DNA of 64,000 bases from Mixophyes australis (taxonomy: Eukaryota > Chordata > Amphibia > Anura > Limnodynastidae). Location of the stretch: positions 620,001 through 684,000 of the forward strand of contig JAVHZZ010000060.1 in the NCBI GenBank assembly GCA_036250195.1, given 5' to 3'. A model generated the notes under the pieces. The model was not told the DNA's origin, searched no databases, and worked only from the letters and a program-made list of their open reading frames with translations. The position numbers and the translations under genes are program-made. This document shows, in pieces, positions 52,065-63,128 of this stretch; position 1 is the first letter of the stretch; each line of letters begins with the position of its first letter.

Positions 52065-54496
52065 ATGTAGTAATGTAGTAATCTATGTATGAAATGTAAA
52101 ATTTACATAAATTCAAATTTGCAATATCATCCTAGACCCTAGTAACTCCTACTCTTGTTATAACAATTCACTGGATTTTCTCTGTATTCATTTTAAAAAC
52201 CCATATTCTCTCTCTGTAATAACATTTACTTTGTCTGCTCCTTGTTGTCCTATTAGTGCGCACCAAGACTGGAGTCACCGCCCCCGGGATTTTATCTGGA
52301 TAACAGCTCGGAGGTATTTACTAAAATACAACTTTCTAAAAATATAAGTCTTCCCATCAGTGACCACTTCACATTATATTAATTTTACACAGATGGAACA
52401 TAATTGAAGTTGAGGCCATTGGGCCTTGGTGGTGGTGGCGGTGGGAGGTCTAAAGCAACAGCAAGCTGGGTGGAGGGGTGGGGCAGAAAAATGGAATCCA
52501 GTTCAGATACCAGGTACAGCAGAGGATATGTGGAAAAATCAGATTTCTATTATGCTTCTGCTTATATGAGTAATTTTTATATCTGGGCTTGCAAAACATT
52601 TAGATTTCTGTTGAGAACATGACAAAATATCCTACCCCACACTTGCTGCCTAGGTGTGATCTTTGGCTCAAAACTATCCTTTATTCCCCACATCCCATCT
52701 CTATCTCTCTGACCCCCTGACCAACATTGCTGTGTGACTGGATCATATAGCCCACTGAGCACTTTTTACAGTTGCAATCTGACCAATATACAATATATAG
52801 CACTTAACCTCATGTATCAAACTTACATTGTCCCATAGGTTGTAAGCTTGTGAGCAGGGTCCTCTTACTTCTCTGTCTGTCTGTATTACCCAGTACTGTT
52901 TTATTACTGTGTTTGTATCCATTTGTAAAGCACTATGGAATATGCTGGCGCTATATAAATAAATGATGATGATGATAGTACCAGAGGTAGCAAAAGTCAA
53001 CACAAAGCCCAGGAGCAGAGCTGGACATCGGGAAATCTTCTACCTCCTGATAAAATTGATCTCTTTAGGATCGAGTGTTTGATTCCTGAGGGTTTCCCAT
53101 TTCATGCAACGTTTGTAAATATCTGCTAAATTACACTATCAGTTACTCTGATATCCTACTATTAGTCTGGGGATGGTCTTCTCATTTGTTTGGTTCACGT
53201 GAAGTGCTATCCTGTTTTACGAGTACTAGGAATGTATCTTTGGCTGTAGCTCCTAAAAATTTCAGTCCATTATTGGTATTTGGCTTCCGCATGTAGATTA
53301 ATGTAACAGACGCAACACAAATATAATCTGCCTTGTTTGTTAAACCATGCGCATGTCCTTTTGGCTTTGTCTACCTGTTTCTTTTATTAAGCTGACATTC
53401 TGCTATCTATATGTCCTCTGTTTCATTTCTGTCCAATGCCGTCTACTTCTACTACTAGGAATGTCTTGTTATGATTGGTTACTACAAGTTACAGCTCATC
53501 TGTGATATCTCCTTCAGCTTAAAAAAACAAAACAACTTAATGCACATGCAGCCCCAGGAGTGAATTGCGTAAAACTAATGGTTGCTTCATGCTTAGGATA
53601 TTGTACCTGTGTACATGGTTTACCCCATTGTGTAGTCATTCTTTTCATATGCATACATTTTATCAACAGTCAGAATTCTCAGCATCTGATGAAGTGAAGA
53701 CAACTGAAGATGCTGGATGTGAAGTTCCCATCAATGAGGTATGGTGGCTTTTTGACTTCATATTTAGATGGATTCTATTATCCTCTGCAAAAGGTCTGAT
53801 TGGAGGAAACAGATAGATCAGGGGGCGGCTTTGCTAAGTGCAGATAAGGCGCACAACTGTGTCTAGTTTTGCACTGTTATTTTAATGAGCTAGTTTGGGA
53901 GGAGAAGCTGCTTTTAGGGAAGCAACTGAATGTTTTGATGTTTGTATATGAGCCTTAGAGCTTCTGTAGTTCATCACATGACTTTATTAGAACACATAAT
54001 GGTGAAGGAAGCTGGTAAAATTCATTATGTCCGCACAATTTGTGCTCTTTAATTAAGTTACATTCAGAGGAGGGAATTCAATTGACAGCATTACTCGTGA
54101 GAATAACGCATTCCTTGCACTATTAATGTTACTACGGTAATAGTGCACATTATTACCGTTAGTACGGTAATCTCAACATTGATTTTCGCTTGCAGCTCTG
54201 AAAGCCTTGAGTAGAGAGCCACGTTAAAATTATCGTACTAACGATAATAGGGCGTGGGCTGCGTTATTCTCACGAGTAACGCTGCCAATTGAATTCCCCC
54301 ATAGAACATCCAGGCCTGGGATAATAACTAATCCTTGTTACATTTACTAAGATCAGTATCAGTTTTCTTAGCAGGCTTGGACTCAAACTTTTTTCCCCTA
54401 CAGAATACACATGAGAAACAGACAGCAACAGAACGTCTTCAGCTTGGTCTCAGACTGTACACCATCCCCACCAGAAAGACCGCATGCCTCAATTGA
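47337..54496 (+). CDS. Unknown gene made of very small phase-0 exons
   Basis: At least eight plus-strand exon candidates: 47337-47428, 48848-48907, 49574-49633, 49835-49894, 50395-50454, 52257-52313, 53670-53738 and a terminal exon from 54404. Six internal ones are 57, 60 or 69 bp, all start and end in phase 0, have TTAG/CAG acceptors and GT donors, and can be skipped or repeated without changing frame. Peptides are short, rich in Ser and Pro (QSPPQGFYVGSSSE and relatives), and likely disordered. Several exons are paralogues. No signal peptide or domain was recognised. I cannot name a family. The tail exon duplicates at 1214-1600. Confidence 0.6.
47773..48530. mobile_element. MITE with a second MITE nested inside (47920-48211)
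   Basis: Outer ends GGGCCAGATTCATGTTCAGA and TTCGGACTTGAATCAGGCCC are inverted. Inside lies a copy of the 45.5-kb MITE family, ending CTTAACGAATCAGGCCC with its left end shortened. Confidence 0.7.
48848..48907 (+). CDS. Small-exon gene, repeat exon 1 (60 bp)
   Basis: GGTTGTCTTAG acceptor, GAG|GTATTTTC donor. Peptide ESVSRPQSPPQGFYVGSSSE. It is nearly identical to the exon at 49574-49633 and its flanks match for about 230 bp, so it is a recent duplicate. Confidence 0.7.
49574..49633 (+). CDS. Small-exon gene, repeat exon 2 (60 bp)
   Basis: Same acceptor and donor as 48848-48907, offset 726 bp. Peptide ESVSRPQSPPRVFYMGSSSE (three changes). Confidence 0.7.
49835..49894 (+). CDS. Small-exon gene, repeat exon 3 (60 bp)
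   Basis: CGGTTGTCTTAG acceptor and CGA|GTAAGT donor (very good). Peptide EDVPSAGSAPPGVHLDSSLR. Intron flanks keep TATGTTTGTAATGACA.TTAC, as for the other repeat exons, so it is an older paralogue. Confidence 0.65.
50395..50454 (+). CDS. Small-exon gene, repeat exon 4 (60 bp)
   Basis: CTGTTTTCTTAG acceptor, AAG|GTATGT donor. Peptide CRAPTPDTALEKYLLNYTFK. The upstream TTTATAATGACATTTAC is shared with the other repeat exons. Confidence 0.6.
50455..51399. other. Intron, no exon recognised
   Basis: Contains degenerate copies of the intronic repeat (ATATAAGTCTTCCCATCAGT near 50485). No further phase-0 exon with splice sites was found. Confidence 0.4.
51400..51981 (+). mobile_element. Non-autonomous Helitron (long copy)
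   Basis: Starts TCTAATATATAAATGCTTAG and ends with a hairpin TGCATGAGTATCATGCA followed by CGGGTTAACTTG. A TC start, 3' hairpin close to a CTxx end and no inverted repeats or target duplication are Helitron features. No Rep/helicase. It is followed directly by (AT)n. The internal GAGGTAATTTTACCTCA palindrome occurs twice (about 51571 and 51811). Confidence 0.75.
51983..52062. repeat. AT-rich microsatellite next to the Helitron end
   Basis: TA runs interrupted by TTAA, GTATATAAAATAA. Confidence 0.95.
52257..52313 (+). CDS. Small-exon gene, repeat exon 5 (57 bp)
   Basis: GTTGTCCTATTAG acceptor, GAG|GTATTTAC donor. Peptide CAPRLESPPPGFYLDNSSE, close to exons 1 and 2 (SPP.GFY...SSE). The intron after it has ACTTTCTAAAAATATAAGTC, again shared. 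Confidence 0.7.
52617..52976 (+). mobile_element. LINE (Rex1/CR1-like) 3' end
   Basis: TTGTAAGCTTGTGAGCAGGG ... CTCTTACTTCTCTGTCTG ... AAAGCACTATGGAATATGCT then GGCGCTATATAAATAAATGA and (TGA)n. This is the classic amphibian LINE/SINE tail. Confidence 0.85.
53670..53738 (+). CDS. Small-exon gene, exon 69 bp (right copy)
   Basis: Duplicate of 480-548 with the same splice sites. Peptide SEFSASDEVKTTEDAGCEVP then INE. Confidence 0.65.
54072..54300. mobile_element. MITE, right copy
   Basis: Duplicate of the MITE at 882-1110. Confidence 0.85.
54404..54496 (+). CDS. Terminal exon of the small-exon gene, frameshifted form
   Basis: Same acceptor as 1214. Phase-0 reading gives NTHEKQTATERLQLGLRLYT then IPTRKTACLN and a TGA. 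Eleven bases present in the left copy (around 1247-1257) are missing here, so the 128-codon tail is lost in this frame. The old frame (CTPSPPERPHAS ... RKRCGRV) remains open to 54779 in a different phase. Confidence 0.5.
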   Translation, partial: NTHEKQTATERLQLGLRLYTIPTRKTACLN

Positions 54497-57143
54497 CAAC
54501 ATCCCTTCTTCCGTTCCCGTGGTCATCACTACATCACCGCAGGTGGACACAAGAGAGATCACCATCGAGAATGATGCACAAGCAGATTTTTCATTCTTCT
54601 GTTTGTGCTCATGGTGCTGCCTTCCAGCAGACCAGCAGCAGCGGAGGCAACAGCAAACATCTGGCCCCCGGAGATCTCGTCTTCAGTCCCTGTGGAGGTG
54701 GATTCGTAAAAGATGTGGAAGGGTGGTTTCTGCGAGCAACATCAGTGGAAACCAAGACAATGGCAGCGCTGGGAACTGAGACATACCATCATGCGGCATA
54801 CAGGGTGAGCTCATGTCTTGCACTGAAGGGTTAAGTTGTTACATAGTCTGATTCTACACATACTAACCTAGGAAACACCTATATTGTACTGATGCACTAT
54901 CCACAATGTTCTACACATATATACACCAAGAAAATAATAATCAGATTCTGTTGGCTGAATCCCAAGGATTCAACTGAACACAAATCTTCCTAAACCTGCT
55001 AGGAATTATCCACATTTTAATCCAAATTCAGGATTCTGTACATCAATATATTTTACATATAATACATTTTCCACATTTAGAAATATAGCTGTAACATAAG
55101 TCTTCTAGTTTTACTCTTTCCTTTACCATCAGCCATCTAAAGATACAATATATTTACATAAATTAGTGGTCTTAAGTATGGATTTAACCAAATCTACCAG
55201 AGATCTTTAATTCTTCATATAAATCCTGCACATACTACAAATGTATTAGAATAGAAACATGAAATTATCTGATAGAAGAGGACTGGTGACTGTATCCGTC
55301 AGTGCAAGACATTTCCCCTGTTCATGAGCACGGAAAGATGGACACTGTTGCTGATTTAACACCAGATGTTTCATATAGATATATAGATATATAAATATAT
55401 AGATCTATTTGTTTCATTTAGATATACAGATATAGATGTTTATGTAATATGCTTAAAATATTGGTAGTTACAAAAAAACAAAAAAAACAAAAAAATATTA
55501 TAAGAGTAAGAGAGGGCTGGGATTAGAAGTGATATAAACACTGAGGGTGCATGTAGATGAAAAGGTTAAGGTGACTGGCGGGTCAGGTTCAGGGCAGGAT
55601 CATGCGTCCTCCCTGGCAGGTCATCGAGTGTCCCCTGCACGATTGCCTCAAATTTAGTTGACCCAGGTCAGCGAGCAGGTCCAGTCGCGGTCGGCTGACC
55701 GTAGTTTGTTTACTTTAGCACTGTTGGTGGATGCGGGGACTGCGGCTCCTGGGCCGGGGAGCTCTCTTTCTGTTTCTCCCTCTGCAGGTTCGGCTGGTTG
55801 TGTGACATCAGGTCAGAGGTCTGGGCGTGCTTCTTATGCGGAAGCCGCATCTACGGCCATGGTGGGCCCGTCATCACGTGTGGAAGGTGGTAGTCGTGGA
55901 TCAGTTGGTGAGCATGCCAGTAGGGTGTCTGGTTCTAGCTCTGATTCCAGCTCTTCTACCTCTGGGAGTGAGGTTCCAGCCAGGTCTGGGAGGGCAGACA
56001 CAAGATTGATGAAGCTCCTGGAGAGGAAGTTGTGTAGTACCTGCCATAGGGCGGGGTTGGAAGGTGTTGGTTCCAATGAAGGAAGCAGGATATTGAGGGA
56101 CGATGTGGTGCGCTGTTCCAATACAGCCGTCAGGGGGATATTAGGTGCTGGGTGTGTGGTAAGATAGGCACAGGTTGTTTTGTGGATATGTTTGCCATCA
56201 CTAATAAGGCTACAGATGATTTGGCAGCATCAAGGTCACGCTCTGGCGTGTTCACGAGGCATATCGAGAAATTGTCATACCTGGTTATTGAAATTGACAC
56301 TGTTGCAGGGTGTTGTAAGCTTCCAATGGAGGAAGTGGCTAAGTTGAGGGGTGTGATTGATTCGTTTCAGGGTAAGTGTAAGGTGCAGTAAAAACAGGTG
56401 CAGTCACTGCTTGGCCTGCTTAATTTTGCTTGTAGAGTGATACCCATGGGTAGGGTTTTTTGCCAGAAGTTAGAGAGGGCTACGGTTGGGATTAGAAAAG
56501 CAAGGCATTTTGTGAGGATATCCAAGAAAATTAGAGATTATATGGCTATGTGGTGCATGTTCTTGGAAAATTTTAAATGAGTTTGAAGCTGCTTTGTTTC
56601 GGCTTGAGTGTGTAAAGGCTTTTTTCATGGCTTTCAGAAATACAACAGAGGGATTGAATGAGACCGAGGTGATATAAACACTGAGGGGGCAGGCAGAGGA
56701 AAAAGTACAGGCATACCAGGAGTTAACTTATCTGGGTTGTGGTAGAAATCTGAGTTATCCAATCAGTGGAGCCGGAAGGGGAGGGGTTTGCTTTCCTGAG
56801 GAGGCTTATAACATATAGGAAAAGGATGTGACTTCCTCTTGCCGGATAGATTTGTTAAGTGAGTATGGGCTCTCTGCTGTCCTGGTAAGTATTGCTACAT
56901 AAACTGTTTTTTCACTGTGTTTTTTAACTGTGTTATACTGTTTTTGGTATTGCATTTATTGCTGTTATCGTGGTAATTTAAGTTGTATTTTCAGTGTTCT
57001 TTTCTTTTCACATTTTTTCCCAATCCATTCTCCTCCTTGTTTTCTCCACCTTATCTTTTTCCCCTAGTTCTTGTCCCTGCCTCCCCCCCTTTCCCCTCTC
57101 TCTTTTTCTTGTTTGTTTTTTGTTACCTTTTCCTTCCCCCATT

Positions 57144-57752
57144 ATGCTCCGGGCCAAGAGAGTTAGGGTTCCACCCAACCGCCTCCCTGAGGCTTATTAC
57201 TCCCCCTCGGCCCTTAGTAAGCAGAGAGCCCAGATCCGGGCCTCGCCGACGGGTGTTTCCTCTTCCCCCCTCTCGGGTAGTGGGGTGGGTGTCCCTGGCG
57301 GTTCCGCTGTGGCCGCGGCGGCTAGAAAAGTTTCTGCGCATGCGCGACGACGCGCACGCACGCAGACGCGCGCGTTCGCGCGCGCATGCGCGTCAGTCCA
57401 TCCCGATTCCGGCGGCCATGTTAGATGCGGGCGCTCCTGGAGCGCCAGTGGATGCCCCTGCAGCCCAGTAGAATTGACAAGGTTGTATAGGGATATGTCT
57501 CCTGCTCCCGGTGGTTATTGGCTTAGACATAGTAATGGTTTTCCCCTTACAAAGTTTCAATTTTCAGCGGTATTCAAAATATGCGTGGTTAAGCTTGGTT
57601 TGAGTGCAGCGGACTATGGAACGCATTCCTTTAGGATAGGGGCAGCTACGGTAGCGGCAGAAGAAGGTGTGTCTGAGCAGAGCATTATGGCTTTGGGTAG
57701 ATGGAAGTCTAAGTGTTTTAAGCGGTATGTCAGGCCAGCTGTGGCGCTCTAG
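57144..57752 (+). CDS. In-frame gag start / recombinase C-terminus fusion (202 codons)
   Basis: ATG at 57144 opens MLRAKRVRVPPNRLPEAYYS, then Ser/Ala and Arg-rich sequence, then PVELTRLYRDMSPAPGG and the YR end YGTHSFRIGA...GRWKSK...YVRP. The frame is continuous because the GC-rich junction tract (about 57340-57390) is longer here than at 4150-4195. HxxR, Trp and Tyr are present, the first catalytic Arg is not. It would be a deletion-derived fusion without complete recombinase activity. Confidence 0.6.
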   Translation: MLRAKRVRVPPNRLPEAYYSPSALSKQRAQIRASPTGVSSSPLSGSGVGVPGGSAVAAAARKVSAHARRRARTQTRAFARACASVHPDSGGHVRCGRSWSASGCPCSPVELTRLYRDMSPAPGGYWLRHSNGFPLTKFQFSAVFKICVVKLGLSAADYGTHSFRIGAATVAAEEGVSEQSIMALGRWKSKCFKRYVRPAVAL

Positions 57753-58035
57753 CCTTAGACAGGGCGATGTAATAAGGCTGACCTATGACGTTGCGTTGCT
57801 TACCTTGTTGAAAGGGAGCGCGGAGGGTTTTGCCATTTCTTTTCTCCGGGGGCCTGATTGGCGGTGGCACCCCGGGGTTTCCGGTTTTACCTCCGCATGG
57901 GTCACCCTGCGTTATGCGCGAATGTGGCAGTTTTTTGTTTTCAGTATTAATTATGTTTTACGTTTTGCCATTTAATTTACTACTAATAAATTACTCCATG
58001 TTGCAGGTGTACGTCAGGATGGGAGGAGTATTTGA

Positions 58036-58569
58036 CTGGTAGGCCATTCATTTGTTTTTTGGGACGGTAAGAGCGGCCCTGCTCATGATGTGAGCAAATT
58101 TTCCAGGGCGGAGTCAATAAGATGGATAGGTGTTAGGGGTATGCGTTGGGCATCTCTGTTGAAGATACTAAAAGACACCGAGAGTAGGTTTGGGCGCCCT
58201 TTAGAACTTGTAATTCACCTTGGGGGGAATGACCTGGGTAAGTGGTCCAGTTTAGAGCTCATTGAACATATAAGATCTGATGTCGGGGCCATTAAGTTAC
58301 ATTGGCCAACAGTTCACCTTACATGGTCCGATATTATCCCTAGGCGCAATTGGAGAGGGGCGGATAAACCAGCACGGATTGAGAAAGCTTGTGGGAAGGT
58401 AAATAGGGCAGTTCGGAAGATCTTTCAGGAAGTAGGTGGTGGCTACATTAGTTATCCGTCCATAAGGGCTGTGTTGACGCAGTACTATAGGCCCGATGGT
58501 GTACATTTGTCTGATTTGGGTATGGCATACTTTATAGAGCAGATATTTGGTTTTCTTGTTTGGCTATGA
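58036..58569 (+). CDS. SGNH-type hydrolase, open (inner element, right copy)
   Basis: Open for 177 codons after a TGA at 58033-58035 that replaces Trp. LVGHSFVFWDGKSG is block I-like, LVIHLGGNDLG is the GxND block, PDGVHLSDLG the DxxH block. The nucleophile position has His-Ser (GHSF). An ATG occurs at 58090, after block I, so a splice from the TCCATGTTGCAG acceptor or read-through would be needed for the whole domain. Seen in Ngaro-type retrotransposons; role in the life cycle unclear. Confidence 0.7.
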   Translation: MVGHSFVFWDGKSGPAHDVSKFSRAESIRWIGVRGMRWASLLKILKDTESRFGRPLELVIHLGGNDLGKWSSLELIEHIRSDVGAIKLHWPTVHLTWSDIIPRRNWRGADKPARIEKACGKVNRAVRKIFQEVGGGYISYPSIRAVLTQYYRPDGVHLSDLGMAYFIEQIFGFLVWL

Positions 58570-58621
58570 GAGGTCGGTTAATGGCGGGCTGCGGTTCCTG
58601 GTGGGAAACCTTAGCTGTAGC

Positions 58622-61600
58622 AGTAAGCAGCCCAAACAGCGGCCATTTTGTTACATTGAAGGTGTAGTAGGCACTCTCCTCTTAAAGGGATTGGGCAATT
58701 AGCAGAATAGCCCTTCGGGGTTAAGGGGCTCCGCTTAGGCGGGCGGGCCTCAGCTAATATGCCAAATGGGGGAGTTTGGCATTTTACGCCTAGTCGAGTC
58801 CAAATTAGTTTGGACGGAATTTACAACTAGTAGGTGTGGCCTGGATGCTGATTGGTCTGTTTATGTTGGCCACCAATTTTTCCCCAGCAGGTTTCGCCTA
58901 TAATAAATTCCTGACCTTTCAAACGCCAATTCAAGTCTCTGTGTCGTTATTTTAGTTGTTAAGTTAACTCTGGTAAAGGTTAAAGATGGTATAGAAGTTT
59001 GTCCACCATAAGCGGTTTAATACAACAGAGGGATTGAATGAGACTGAGGTGATATAAACGCTGAGGGGGCAGGCAGAGGAAAAAGTACAGGCATACCAGG
59101 AGTTAACTTATCTGGGTTGTGGTAGAAATCTGAGTTATCCAATCAGTGGAGCCGGAAGGGGAGGGGTTTGCTTTCCTGAGGAGGCTTATAACATATAGGA
59201 AAAGGATGTGACTTCCTCTTGCCGGATAGATTTGTTACCCACCCACCCATCCCATATTGTGGTATTGATATTGGACTTAAGTTTACAAGTGGCGGTAAGC
59301 AGCCCAATCAGCGGCCATTTTGTTACATTGAAGGCGTAGTAGGCACTCTCCTCTTAAAGGGATTGGGCAATTAGCAGAATAGCCCTTCGGGGTTAAGGGG
59401 CTCTGCTTAGGCGGGCGGGCCTCAGCTAATATGCCAAATGGGGGAGTTTGGCATTTTACGCCTAGTTGAGTCCAAATTAGTTTGGACGGAATTTACAACT
59501 AGTAGGTGTGGCCTGGATGCTGATTGGTCTGTTTATGTTGGCCACCAATTTTTCCCCAGCAGGTTTCGCCTATAATAAATTCCTGACCTTTTAAACGCCA
59601 ATTCAAGTCTCTGTGTCGTTATTTTAGTTGTTAAGTTAACTCTGGTAAAGGTTAAAGATGGTATAGAAGTTTGTCCACCATAAGCGGTTTAATACAACAG
59701 AGGGATTGAATGAGACCGAGGTGATATAAACGCTGAGGGGGCAGGCAGAGGAAAAAGTACAGGCATACCAGGAGTTAACTTATCTGGGTTGTGGTAGAAA
59801 TCTGAGTTATCCAATCAGTGGAGCCGGAAGGGGAGGGGTTTGCTTTCCTGAGGAGGCTTATAACATATAGGAAAAGGATGTGACTTCCTCTTGCCGGATA
59901 GATTTGTTACCCACCCACCCATCCCATATTGTGGTATTGATATTGGACTTAAGTTTACAAGTGGCGGTAAGCAGCCCAATCAGCGGCCATTTTGTTACAT
60001 TGAAGGCGTAGTAGGCACTCTCCTCTTAAAGGGATTGGGCAATTAGCAGAATAGCCCTTCGGGGTTAAGGGGCTCCGCTTAGGCGGGCGGGCCTCAGCTA
60101 ATATGCCAAATGGGGGAGTTTGGCATTTTACGCCTAGTCGAATCCAAATTAGTTTGGACGGAATTTACAACTAGTAGGTGTGGCCTGGATGCTGATTGGT
60201 CTGTTTATGTTGGCCACCAATTTTTCCCCAGCAGGTTTCGCCTATAATAAATTCCTGACCTTTCAAACGCCAATTCAAGTCTCTGTGTCGTTATTTTAGT
60301 TGTTAAGTTAACTCTGGTAAAGGTTAAAGATGGTATAGAAGTTTGTCCACCATAAGCGGTTTAATACAACAGAGGGATTGAATGAGACCGAGGTGATATA
60401 AACGCTGAGGGGGCAGGCAGAGGAAAAAGTACAGGCATACCAGGAGTTAACTTATCTGGGTTGTGGTAGAAATCTGAGTTATCCAATCAGTGGAGCCGGA
60501 AGGGGAGGGGTTTGCTTTCCTGAGGAGGCTTATAACATATAGGAAAAGGATGTGACTTCCTCTTGCCGGATAGATTTGTTACCCACCCACCCATCCCATA
60601 TTGTGGTATTGATATTGGACTTGTGTTTACAAGTGGCGGTAAGCAGCCCAATCAGCGGCCATTTTGTTACATTGAAGGCGTAGTAGGCACTCTCCTCTTA
60701 AAGGGATTGGGCAATTAGCAGAATAGCCCTTCGGGGTTAAGGGGCTCCGCTAAGGCGGGCGGGCCTCAGCTAATATGCCAAATGGGGGAGTTTGGCATTT
60801 TACGCCTAGTCGAGTCCAAATTAGTTTGGACGGAATTTACAACTAGTAGGTGTCGCCTGGATGCTGATTGGTCTGTTTATGTTGGCCACCAATTTTTCCC
60901 CAGCAGGTTTCGCCTATAATAAATTCCTGACCTTTCAAACGCCAATTCAAGTCTCTGTGTCGTTATTTTAGTTGTTAAGTTAACTCTGGTAAAGGTTAAA
61001 GATGGTATAGAAGTTTGTCCACCATAAGCGGTTTAATACAACAGAGGGATTGAATGAGACCGATGTGATATAAACGCTGAAGGGGCAGGCAGTGGAAAAA
61101 GTACAGGCATACCAGGAGTTAACTTATCTGGGTTGTGGTAGAAATCTGAGTTATCCAATCAGTGGAGCCGGAAGGGGAGGGGTTTGCTTTCCTGAGGAGG
61201 CTTATAACATATAGGAAAAGGATGTGACTTCCTCTTGCCGGATAGATTTGTTTCCCACCCACCCATCCCATATTGTGGTATTGATATTGGACTTGTGTTT
61301 ACAAGTGGCGGTAAGCAGCCCAATCAGCGGCCATTTTGTTACATTGAAGGCGTAGTAGGCACTCTCCTCTTAAAGGGATTGGGCAATTAGCAGAATAGCC
61401 CTTCGGGGTTAAGGGGCTCCGCTTAGGCGGGCGGGCCTCAGCTAATATGCCAAATGGGGGAGTTTGGCATTTTACGCCTAGTCGAATCCAAATTAGTTTG
61501 GACGGAATCTAGTAGGTGTGGCCTGGATGCTGATTGGTCTGTTTATGTTGGCCACCAATTTTTCCCCAGCAGGTTTCGCCTATAATAAATTCCTGACCTT

Positions 61601-61700
61601 TCAAACGCCAATTCAAGTCTCTGTGTCGTTATTTTAGTTGTTAAGTTAACTCTGGTAAAGGTTAAAGATGGTATAGAAGGTTGTCCACCATAAGCGGTTT
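58622..61700 (+). repeat. B1 plus four full A-B units (672 bp each), right copy
   Basis: Unit starts at 59019, 59691, 60363 and 61035 have exact 672-bp spacing; the last unit is 666 bp owing to a 6-bp loss (GGAATCTAGTAGG at about 61505). Some variants (GGACTTAAGTTTACAAG in the second and third B) are shared by adjacent units only, as expected for recent unit duplication. Confidence 0.95.
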
Positions 61701-62159
61701 ACAGGTGAGTTGTTAGCTTCATCTAGATCGGCAATCGGTTCAGGGTTACTTCACAGAAATGTTGTGGTTAAGAATGATAACATAGCTTGTAAGATCCATA
61801 GATCGAAGACTGATCCTTTGGGTAGGGGGCGGTGGATTACCTAGCATCGTAATCAGGATATTGCAGTTTGCCCGCTTGAGTTTACAAGATTGTATAGAGA
61901 TATGTCCCCTGCTCCTGGTGGTAATTGGCTTAGGCACCATGATAGGTACCCCCTTACGAAGGTCCAGTTTTCCTCGGTCTTTAAGAATTGTATTGCTAAA
62001 CTTGGATTGGATACAGCAGACTATGGGACTCATTCTTTTAGAATAGGAGCGGCTACAGTAGCGGCCGAGGAGGGTGTGTCGGAACAGAGTATCGTGGCTT
62101 CGGGTAGGTGAAGGTCTAAGTGTTTCAAACAGTATGTTAGGCCAGCTGTTGCGCTTTAG
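61701..62159 (+). pseudogene. Outer tyrosine recombinase, right copy
   Basis: Duplicate of 7173-7631, with the same stop after RGRWIT and the same TGA in place of Trp. Confidence 0.85.
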
Positions 62160-62652
62160 GCTTAATAATGCAATGTGGTAAGGCTGACCCATGACATGCG
62201 TTGCTTGTCTTGTTAAATGGAGGCGTGGAGGGATTTGCCATTTCTTTTCCCCGGGGGCCTGATTGGCTTGTGGCACCCCAGGGTTTCCGGTTTTACCTCC
62301 GCATGGGTCACCCTGCGTTGCACGCAAATATATAGTAGTGTCTTTCTCTAATACCATGTATTATGTCTTGAAATTTGTTTTATGTGCATTTTACTCCATG
62401 TTGCAGGTTCACGGCAGGATGGGAAGCATTTTTGGCTGGTCGGCCATTCCTTTGTTTTTTGGGCCGGTAAGAGTGGTCCTGCTCATGATTTGAGCAAATT
62501 TCCCCGGGCAGATTCAGTTAGATGGTTAGGTTTTAGGGGTTTACGTTGGGCGACGCTATTAAAGATTCTAAGGGATAGCGAGATAAAGTTTGGGTGCCCT
62601 TCAGTGCTTATAATCAACACTCTAGGCACCCAACCACCATGGCATTACTAGT

Positions 62653-63128
62653 GTTCTGTATTTAATAAATAGGCCTCTTTACCCCAAATTAATAGCATTC
62701 TCAGCATTAACAGTTAAACAAACCCAACCCCCCCACCCAACCAGTCCAAAACAATAAATTAGTACACATTTAATAATTAGGATATTTTACCCCAACCAGC
62801 CCGGCATTAAATTAATATACTTAAATACTTAAATAAATACTTAAATTTAATAAATAAGCCTCCTACCCCCCAAACAGCCCCAACCTTAAATTAATAGCTC
62901 CCATGTTTAATAATTAGGCCTCCTCCCCCCTAAAAACCCCAACAGTATATTCCTAGTATTTATGTTTAATAAATAAACTTCCTTCCTCCCAACCTTCCCC
63001 AACATTAGATTAATAACATTCCGATTTGATTTTTAAATCAATTTCACCCCCACCAGCCCAAAAATTAAATTAATAGCATTTCCATTTAATTAAAGGTCTA
63101 TTTCACCCAACCAGCCTCAATATCAAGT
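62653..63128. repeat. ~60-bp degenerate repeats, right copy
   Basis: Duplicate of 8120-8600 with small indels in the C-rich boxes. Confidence 0.75.

Larger units (their letters stand above)
56639..61700 (+). mobile_element. Inner Ngaro-type YR retrotransposon, right copy
   Basis: A1 56639-56857, coding, B1 58622-59018, then four full A-B units starting at 59019, 59691, 60363 and 61035. It is inserted at the same base of the outer recombinase as in the left copy, so the insertion predates the duplication. Confidence 0.88.
55520..62620 (+). mobile_element. Outer YR retrotransposon, right copy
   Basis: Same as the left copy: gag-like 55658-56167, RT fragment 56152-56580 with TAA at 56389-56391, YR start 56584-56638, then the inner element, then YR 61701-62159 and hydrolase start to about 62620. 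The TGA replacing Trp in the YR is shared by both copies, so it predates the duplication. Confidence 0.85.

Noticed and set aside
57340..57395. CpG island promoter
   Set aside because: The GCGCGC tract is short, lies within the retroelement and differs in length between copies; no promoter evidence.
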